Below the pieces are notes generated by a model that made no database searches, had not been told where the DNA came from, and was given only the letters and a program-made list of their open reading frames with translations. This document shows positions 55,805-64,000 of a stretch of 64,000 bases of DNA, in pieces. How positions within the stretch are numbered: position 1 is the stretch's first letter; the number at the start of each line of letters is the position of its first letter. Source of the stretch: an uncultured Chlorobiaceae bacterium (lineage in GTDB: Bacteria; Bacteroidota; Chlorobiia; Chlorobiales; Chlorobiaceae); NCBI GenBank assembly GCA_903994455.1, contig CAJEXI010000008.1, positions 1-64,000 on the forward strand, given 5' to 3'. The translations under genes were made by a program, and so were the position numbers.

Positions 55805-57099
55805 ATCTCCAAATCAATGAAGTTATCACCTAAATTCGGCGTTGCCTTTAATTTTCCGTTTTTATAGGCGTTTAAAATGTTTGTTGTATTTCTTACTATT
55901 GAACTGTCGAAATCAGCTAAGGAATATAATTCGGTTGAGCAGTTTTCATTTTTATCTGTAAACCAAATCGCATCGTTTCTAAAAACATCTTTATTGTCGA
56001 AAATTTCTCTGTTGTGAGTAGTAGCAATGAGTTGAGACTTATCTGTATTCAGCAAGAATGAAAGTATAAAATGCATATAAAGGTCAGGATGTAGTGATGA
56101 TTCTAATTCATCAATAGGAAAAGCTGTCGAATTTTTAATTAAGAGTGCGAGTAATCCTGCAAAACCGTAAAACCTTCTGGTTCCTTGTGATTCCATTTCA
56201 ATCGGCAATGTATACTTAGTTTGATTAACGGTGTGTTCAAACTCGATATTTACCGATGTTACCTTCCCCTTTTCTTCCAGTTTTTTTATCTCATCAGGAG
56301 AATCCTTAAGTTGTCCCTTTAAGAAATGAATAAGGCCATCAGGTATTTCTTTTTCTTCTTCCTGAATTACTATATCCGTAATGTGGAAATCAGCTTTCTT
56401 TAGTACGTTTATTACATCCAGTTTCGATAACTCACTTTTTTCAATCTTTGAAGTAACAAATCCTTCTAATTGTGTTCTTGTGTCAATCAAAGGATGTAAA
56501 TAGTTTTTAAACCATTCGACGACTACTTTAAGTTCTTTGATGTCAACATTGGTTTTTAAAAATCCACCCAATACAGTATTATTCCAAAGTGTATTAGCTT
56601 CTAAATTTTTTTCAATGGTCTTGTCGATTTTAATCTTACTCCCAAACTTAATTTCGGCGAACTGATTATTTATGTCTGTATTTCGCTTAAATACATTCGC
56701 TTTATTTGGATTGTAATAGTTTAGAACCTCATTAACGATAGCTTTTTTGAAGAACTCTACTTCATAATAATATTTAGTATCATTTGCCAAGAACTCAATA
56801 CTCATTATCGAATTTTGTTCAGGTGTTTCAGAATCAAATAAAAATGGCTGAAAATATAGCTCATCAGTTTTTTTTGTTTCTGGTTCAAGAACAATATCCC
56901 TTAGAAACTCAAGTGCTTTAAGAATAGTCGTTTTTCCTGAGGCATTGGCACCGTAGATCAGGATTATCTTTAAAAGCCGCAATCCATTTGTATTAATAAC
57001 GTAGCTATTTTCAAGATGCTCTGATTTGTCAGCTTCAAAGGTCAATGTTTGTTTGTCCTTGATTGACCCAAAGTTTTGCACACTGAAATTAATTATCAT
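55801..57099 (-). CDS. AAA_15 ATPase (RloA/AbiLi-like)
   Basis: A 432-residue ATPase. MIINFSVQNFGSIKDKQTLT is the typical start, Walker A LIYGANASGKTTILKA, signature-like GTRRFYGFAGLLALL, Walker B AFPIDELESSLHPDLYM and switch LIATTHNREIFDN. It forms a complete two-gene module with RloB. The upstream edge is an IS5 remnant overlapping its start by four bases. Confidence 0.82.
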   Translation of the reverse strand: MIINFSVQNFGSIKDKQTLTFEADKSEHLENSYVINTNGLRLLKIILIYGANASGKTTILKALEFLRDIVLEPETKKTDELYFQPFLFDSETPEQNSIMSIEFLANDTKYYYEVEFFKKAIVNEVLNYYNPNKANVFKRNTDINNQFAEIKFGSKIKIDKTIEKNLEANTLWNNTVLGGFLKTNVDIKELKVVVEWFKNYLHPLIDTRTQLEGFVTSKIEKSELSKLDVINVLKKADFHITDIVIQEEEKEIPDGLIHFLKGQLKDSPDEIKKLEEKGKVTSVNIEFEHTVNQTKYTLPIEMESQGTRRFYGFAGLLALLIKNSTAFPIDELESSLHPDLYMHFILSFLLNTDKSQLIATTHNREIFDNKDVFRNDAIWFTDKNENCSTELYSLADFDSSIVRNTTNILNAYKNGKLKATPNLGDNFIDLEI

Positions 57100-57742
57100 C
57101 TTTCTTTCTGTTTATGTAAATTAACTACAAATATAGACGATAAAATATGATGATGCAAGCATTTTAGAGTGTTTATTGTAATCTGATTACAATAAGAAGG
57201 CGAAAAGTTGGTATTTAGATTGGTTTTTAGCTCCTTCTGCTTGAACTCCAGATAAGCCATTCGGATAGCACTGACCCGTTTTCCGAAATAGCCGAGCACA
57301 GAGTCTGAATCCTGCCACTCATACACTTTCCTGCCCTTGAACGCTGCATGGCCGCTCCATGGGTAGTGCTCCGGCTCAATGCGAGCTCTTGTCTTTGATT
57401 TCTGGCGGTTGGAGGCTTTCTGTTCGTTCGTTAGTGGGCGGTTTTTGAAACCTTTTTCATTGATCTGACCTGTCATGCCGCACCATTCAATACTTTCTTC
57501 CTGACCGATATTGGCGCTGTCTCCATACAGTATTTGACCGGCATCGTCTTTATCAATCAAAGTTTCAAGTTCTTGAGAGTGGTGCAATAACATCTTCCAG
57601 AATAAAGGTTTCACGAAAATTCCAGATGGTCTTGCTATCAGGTACTCTATCACTTGATTTCAGACCGAGAAAGCGTTTGAAGGTGAGTCTGTCAGTGATC
57701 TGATATTCCATCTGATCATCAGAGAGGTTAATCAACTTTGAG
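57096..57742 (-). pseudogene. IS5-family transposase remnant
   Basis: The N-terminal part (INLSDDQMEYQITDRLTFKR then FLGLKSSDRVPDSKTIW) and the later part (DAGQILYGDSANIG, NEKGFKNRPLTNEQKASNR) are in different frames with a deletion near 57610. The DDE catalytic region is incomplete and no terminal inverted repeats were seen. Confidence 0.75.
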
Positions 57743-58145
57743 GTCTATTCAGCTTTCCATGCCACCCCACCATTCGTCAAGGATATCGTCGAACAAACGA
57801 GCGGTCATGCCCTCCAGCTCCTGGTCTCCATGTCCCCCATCGATAATCGGCTGACTTCCGGAAACCTGCAGCAGCTCTCTGCCCATGCAGGTAGCTTAGA
57901 GGCTCCAAAGGGGTGTCTCTCCGGTAAAACGACAATTCCGGAATAGCATTCACCACCAAAAATATTATGATTGGCGATTTTATGGGTGACAAAATTGCTA
58001 TTTTGGTTAAAACGTTAAGTCTGACAGGCTGCCAGAGACAAAACACCGAATAATCAGTAGCCGAACCGACGTGGAACACCAGGCGTACCTGGACTCGAAA
58101 TTTGGAAGAGTCAACTGAACACGTCCATTACATTTTATAAAGCAT
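57743..58145. other. Non-coding stretch
   Basis: Some 400 bases with only short chance frames, no conserved motif and no clear repeat. The last 60 bases probably carry the promoter of the Fur-family gene. Confidence 0.5.
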
Positions 58146-58151
58146 TTGACA

Positions 58152-58574
58152 GTGAATCATCAGGAAAGTTCTGTAAAACACTACCGATCCAGTCGTCAGA
58201 GAAAACGGCTCCTGGAATTGCTCTGCTCGACAGAAATCCATCCCACCGCATCATGGCTCTATGACCATTTGAAAAAGGAGTTTCCCAATCTGAGCCTTGG
58301 AACCATCTATAGAAACCTCTCAATTCTCATAGACCAGGGCATCGTTAAAAAAATCAGTGCCAGCAGCACTTTCGACCGTTTCGAGGCAAAAACAACCCCG
58401 CACCACCATTTGATCTGCACTAAATGCAGAAAAATCATCGATTTTGAGGAAAAAGTTTTTCCTGCAATCAACGAAGAAATCAGACGTTCAACAGACTTCG
58501 ATATCGAAGGTTACCGGATAGATTTTTTCGGAATCTGCCGGGAATGCCAGAAAAAACAATATAAATCCTATTGA
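58152..58574 (+). CDS. Fur/PerR-family metalloregulator
   Basis: A 140-residue repressor. The winged helix has [20 protein letters not shown] and [18 protein letters not shown]. The metal site is [18 protein letters not shown], with a second cysteine pair CREC near the end. The placement before katG and the Cys pairs favour a PerR-type peroxide sensor, but Fur cannot be excluded. Start is GTG 58152 or TTG 58146; neither has a strong ribosome site. Confidence 0.85.
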   Translation: MNHQESSVKHYRSSRQRKRLLELLCSTEIHPTASWLYDHLKKEFPNLSLGTIYRNLSILIDQGIVKKISASSTFDRFEAKTTPHHHLICTKCRKIIDFEEKVFPAINEEIRRSTDFDIEGYRIDFFGICRECQKKQYKSY

Positions 58575-58599
58575 AATGGCCTGATTTTTTTTAAAATTC

Positions 58600-60917
<2,318 letters not shown>

Positions 60918-60929
60918 GCTTCACCTGCC

Positions 60930-60986
60930 AAAAAAGCCCAGCAGGCATGGATAGATAACCACTTTCCTCAGCCTGCCGGGCTTTTT
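60930..60986 (+). terminator. Terminator of katG
   Basis: AAAAAGCCCAGCAGGC pairs with GCCTGCCGGGCTTTTT around a 24-base loop, ending in CTTTTT. Confidence 0.8.
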
Positions 60987-61201
60987 CTTATTGATTTATT
61001 ACTTCAATGAACTTGATATGAGCCCGTAAACCCTTATCAATTGGGTCAAGAAATTTGAAATCGGTCGTGGTCTGACAATGACTTCGGCGGCTGTCTGTCC
61101 GTGAACAGCATATGAGAGCAGATGGTAGAATAACTCGTTTTGCAAAAAGGAAATATACTATTACAGCAAAAGAACGGCAAGAACAATAAAGCACTGTGAT
61201 T

Positions 61202-61684
61202 CTATTGCACAGCCTCCCCCTCCCCTATTTCCGCTCCTCGTGAGCCCTGCTGTACCGGCAATGCGAAGCGAAACCCCCAGAAATCGTTGACAGCTTTGGG
61301 AACTAAACGAGCACTTCGATTAGCGGAATTCAACTGAATAATCTGCCGCTCAAGCTCTCTGGCACCCCAACTGTTTTCACGGGCTTCAATTTCATAGAAC
61401 CGACGCTCATCAGCATTCGAAATGGTCAGCAAAGCAACGTAATGCGACCACCCGAGAGCAAAGCTGCCTGCCAATGTTGCAGAGAAAATACGCTTCAGAT
61501 GCTGGTTTATGGCAGGAACGGAGACATCGTACAGCGTTGCCATCATTTTCTGCGTCAGCCAGATATTTTCCTCCTCATAGCGCATTTCAACGCTGGTTTC
61601 CGACTTGCCGACAGCCGCGATAAAGGTCAGATATTCAGCCGCTGAGGAGCGGACGATAGAGACCTCCTTATGATGATTGATCAT
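61202..61684 (-). pseudogene. Hybrid of a RhuM N-terminus and an internal DUF1016 segment
   Basis: The 160-codon frame runs KEVSIVRSSAAEYLTFIAAV to PAINQHLKRIF (RhuM), then switches without a stop to SATLAGSFALGWSHYVALLT and FYEIEARENSWGARELERQI (DUF1016 core), ending before the nuclease end. It looks like a deletion between adjacent RhuM and DUF1016 genes that kept frame. Function doubtful. Confidence 0.65.
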
Positions 61685-61788
61685 AGATAAGCATCTAAGT
61701 CAGGGGCGTTGTACAATCAAAAATGATGACGGCACTCACGTATTATGCAGTTGTGGAAAAGCAGGGCCAGTCATGGGAGGATTAGTCA

Positions 61789-62224
61789 TCAACCCCTTTT
61801 TGCAGAATAATAATCTTTTCTTTTGTCTTCTGCCATGCATCCCCCGGTATTAAATGGTGCGAGAGAATCCAGAACATACCGTGCAGCAGCCTTGGGATCC
61901 CATGATCTCCCTATTGTCAGCAGTGGTGAGATATCATCAAGGAATACCCAACCAGGAATTGATCTTTTCTTGTACAGCATCTATGATCGGACCGATTGGC
62001 CCCGCTTGCATTTGCACCAGATCAATATCCTCTGAATATCTTGCTGGCAGAAGATGAAGCTTGAACAACGCAGTTCCACCACGAAAAGCCAGATTTTTCG
62101 CTACAACCGGATGGGAGTAAAGTTCAACCAGGGCACGACAGATAATCAGATCCTGTTCAATCTGAGATAACTGCGGCCATGGAGCATTAAATCGCCAAGC
62201 GGTGATATAGTCAAGAGGGATCAT
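61789..62224 (-). pseudogene. Collapsed AbiEii-type toxin gene
   Basis: The first 95 codons hold the nucleotidyltransferase N-terminus (NLAFRGGTALFKLHLLPARY then SEDIDLVQM) and stop at WLGIP. A tail in another frame (FLDDISPLLTIGRSWDPKAA) resembles an AbiEii C-terminus. The central part is missing, so the toxin is inactive while its antitoxin is intact. Confidence 0.7.
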
Positions 62225-63024
62225 ATTTCCGGTTCTACCTTTTCATTTGGCATTAGCCTCCAGCGAGCCACCATTCGAACGCCGCTGCATGGTTGTGACG
62301 GCGAGAGCGGGGTCGGCACAGGATTGCGACTTGCAACATATTCAGCCAATCCATCTACTAATCCGGCTTCACCAATCACATCAAGCAAATAACCCAATCG
62401 CTGAGACCACGCTATGGGAGAGAGTGCCGCTATTTCAGCCAACTTCCCGCCGTCAAGATATTCTGCAAGTTCAGATAAAACAGTCGCCGTATTGTCCAGC
62501 CCCCCTGCATGATGCGGATAGCCAGTTAGATCAAATGCTGTGACCTCAGGGGTCGATACCTTTACATAACCGCGAGGCGTCTTGAAATCCTGTACAGGCA
62601 TAAGCGCTGCGTTCTTACGTATGATAAAATCAATCCTCACATCCCCACAAATAATAGCTGGTCGAGCATGTTGCAACAGAACCTGAAACGCCTGAGGACG
62701 TTGATGAGCTGCACCGTAGTGTTCGGCTGCGGTAAGCATGCCTGCATAATAGGGCTCTTTCAGGTGATCCATCAGTAAAGGAATAAACTGGTTTGCGGGC
62801 AAGCATCCCATCTTCCGGTATTCCGGAGGAACGATAACATAAAATCCCCGATACGGCATGGCAACTTCACCCTTATGCCGCAGACGACGCAAGGCCGCAC
62901 GGGTGGCGATAACGCCTGATCCAAGCGCGTCAGAAGCTTCAGCTCCTCTGAAACAGAAGACACCTTTGGCTAGCAAAGCATCAATGTAGTCCGAAATAAA
63001 CATACCCATAATTACATGAATCAA
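62221..63024 (-). CDS. AbiEi-type antitoxin
   Basis: A 267-residue protein. Winged-helix N-terminus (GVIATRAALRRLRHKGEVAM) with YRGFYVIVPPEYRKMG, then the AbiEi-4 core (LTAAEHYGAAHQRPQAFQVL) and LDVIGEAGLVDGLAEYV. It overlaps the broken toxin by ATGA. Retained alone it may act as an orphan repressor. Confidence 0.8.
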   Translation of the reverse strand: MIHVIMGMFISDYIDALLAKGVFCFRGAEASDALGSGVIATRAALRRLRHKGEVAMPYRGFYVIVPPEYRKMGCLPANQFIPLLMDHLKEPYYAGMLTAAEHYGAAHQRPQAFQVLLQHARPAIICGDVRIDFIIRKNAALMPVQDFKTPRGYVKVSTPEVTAFDLTGYPHHAGGLDNTATVLSELAEYLDGGKLAEIAALSPIAWSQRLGYLLDVIGEAGLVDGLAEYVASRNPVPTPLSPSQPCSGVRMVARWRLMPNEKVEPEI

Positions 63025-63285
63025 TCGAATAAAGCAACATAATTCGTTACTTAATACAACTGGAGAATTGGATTTTCGTGAATCGTATCGTGAAGGGATG
63101 GAGAATGTTCTTGCTGCTTTTGGTTACAACCTAAATTCCCGGAAAATTATAACGATGCCTGTTCAACCATTCAGCTCAACTTTCCGGTAAAATCCTCAGT
63201 GGTTGCCAAGCTAATGCCCGGCAATTTCCCTTTTCGCAAACCGTCCGGTAACAATGGCCGGAGGGGTTTGACAGGTACCTCCCTC

Positions 63286-64000
63286 CTACTCATCGGCCCG
63301 GTTATTCGGCTTCTGCAGAAACTCGATCTCCTTGAGCATGCGGTCAAAGTCGCTCTCAAAGAGCCGATCCTGCACGATCCGGTATTTCTCGAATTCGCTT
63401 TCGGCGTGTGCTCTGGCAATTTCTGCTGTCACTTTGCCGGGATCCTGAAGAATTTCACGATCGGTCGCTGCGATGAAGCGATTAAGGCGGGTTTCCCAGT
63501 CCTGCATGGTCATGGGCATCTTGCGCAGCGCCATGTCCTCGGCAACATCCAGGTATGCCGAAACCAACCGTGCAAGTTGTGCCATTTCGTGTTCGGTCAG
63601 GTAGTTCTTTGCAACCACAACGTCGAACTTCTGGATCTTTCCTCCAGGCGCATCCTTCCAGGTGGTCTGCCCCATATTCTGTTTTTCGGCATCGGCCCGG
63701 TTATAGATGACCTCCGCTGCGGTCTCTGCATGTATGGCCCAGTGCAGTTTATTCTGCACAGTGACGAAAAAGCGCTTGGTGGACTGAGCCGTCACGTCAT
63801 AGTCGAGGGAGGTTGCATAGATGTCGGTGACCTTCTGGGAGAACTTGCGTTCACTCAGGCGAATTTCCCGAATGCGCTGCAACTGCTCTTCAAAATACTG
63901 ATCGGTAAGGATGGAGCCACCGATTTTCAGGCGTTCGTCATCCATGGCGTAGCCCTTGATGGTGAACTCCTCAATGATAGTAGTCGCCCACTTGCGGAAC
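63286..64000 (-). CDS. RhuM-family protein, intact C-terminal part, cut by the window end
   Basis: An open frame enters from the window edge and ends at 63286. It contains LKIGGSILTDQYFEEQLQRI, TKRFFVTVQNKLHWAIHAET and QKFDVVVAKNYLTEHEMAQL. It is nearly identical to the pseudogene at 53.7-54.8 kb but keeps the frame. The 260 bases downstream hold no gene I can recognise. Confidence 0.8.
   Translation of the reverse strand, partial: FRKWATTIIEEFTIKGYAMDDERLKIGGSILTDQYFEEQLQRIREIRLSERKFSQKVTDIYATSLDYDVTAQSTKRFFVTVQNKLHWAIHAETAAEVIYNRADAEKQNMGQTTWKDAPGGKIQKFDVVVAKNYLTEHEMAQLARLVSAYLDVAEDMALRKMPMTMQDWETRLNRFIAATDREILQDPGKVTAEIARAHAESEFEKYRIVQDRLFESDFDRMLKEIEFLQKPNNRADE

Noticed and set aside
57777-58079. 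100-codon frame upstream of the Fur-family gene
   Set aside because: No ribosome site, no domain, odd composition; judged chance.
63070-63190. Short plus-strand frame ending MPVQPFSSTFR
   Set aside because: No recognisable family or start; possibly a decayed gene end, too weak to annotate.

Overview
The window looks like chromosome of a green sulfur bacterium (Chlorobiaceae, Chlorobium/Pelodictyon type). It starts with a bacteriochlorophyllide C-20 methyltransferase (BchU), a marker of chlorosome BChl c/e synthesis. Two B12-type radical SAM proteins (one BchQ/BchR-like) and a normal bacterial housekeeping set surround it. The genus is inference; the reading comes from gene content only.

Layout. 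0.2-15 kb is core chromosome: bchU, radical SAM genes, a MoxR/DUF58/BatD-type set, tsaD, yajC, carA, a class V aminotransferase, a cytochrome c lipoprotein, proC and a second BatD-like gene. 15.5-17.7 kb holds yqaE-like and leuA; leuA is preceded by an unannotated leucine-rich leader peptide and a hairpin, i.e. a transcription attenuator. 17.7-26 kb is accessory: two FGE-sulfatase-fold lipoproteins whose C-termini differ almost only where a template adenine can be inferred, next to 188 identical bases with stem-loops. These are target genes of a diversity-generating retroelement (DGR) whose reverse transcriptase and template lie outside the window. Between them sit a NERD nuclease-like gene, an ATPase/HNH pair (Septu-like) and an ATPase/TOPRIM-like pair (PARIS-like). 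27-36 kb is core again: tRNA-Asn, the DUF177-rpmF-plsX-fabH-fabD-fabG-acpP-fabF-rnc fatty-acid operon, and gcvPB.

36-44.4 kb is an AT-rich array of minus-strand gene cassettes separated by about 130-bp imperfect palindromes. Each palindrome carries at its inner end the exact complement of the first bases of its own cassette, the diagnostic property of integron attC sites. The cassettes encode two type II restriction-modification systems, an ATPase plus PD-(D/E)XK pair, and a truncated ATPase cassette. A tyrosine recombinase with a duplicated N-terminal module, lacking the extra segment of integron integrases, sits at the array head in the same orientation as the cassettes. A second cassette group at 50-57 kb carries a DUF4062/AlbA_2 pair, a DUF4160/DUF2442-HTH toxin-antitoxin pair (toxin frameshifted) and a RloB/ATPase pair. 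It is broken up by copies of a RhuM/DUF1016 element.

46-50 kb and 61-64 kb are gene graveyards: RhuM and DUF1016 fragments (one a hybrid), a group II intron maturase tail, an efflux-protein fragment, an IS5 transposase remnant and two AbiE toxin-antitoxin loci (one intact, one with a collapsed toxin). 58-61 kb holds a Fur/PerR-type regulator and katG, with a Fur-box-like site between them.

Taken together, the accessory half of the window reads as an anti-phage library stored in an integron-like array, plus a DGR-diversified surface-protein locus that encloses two more defence-like operons.
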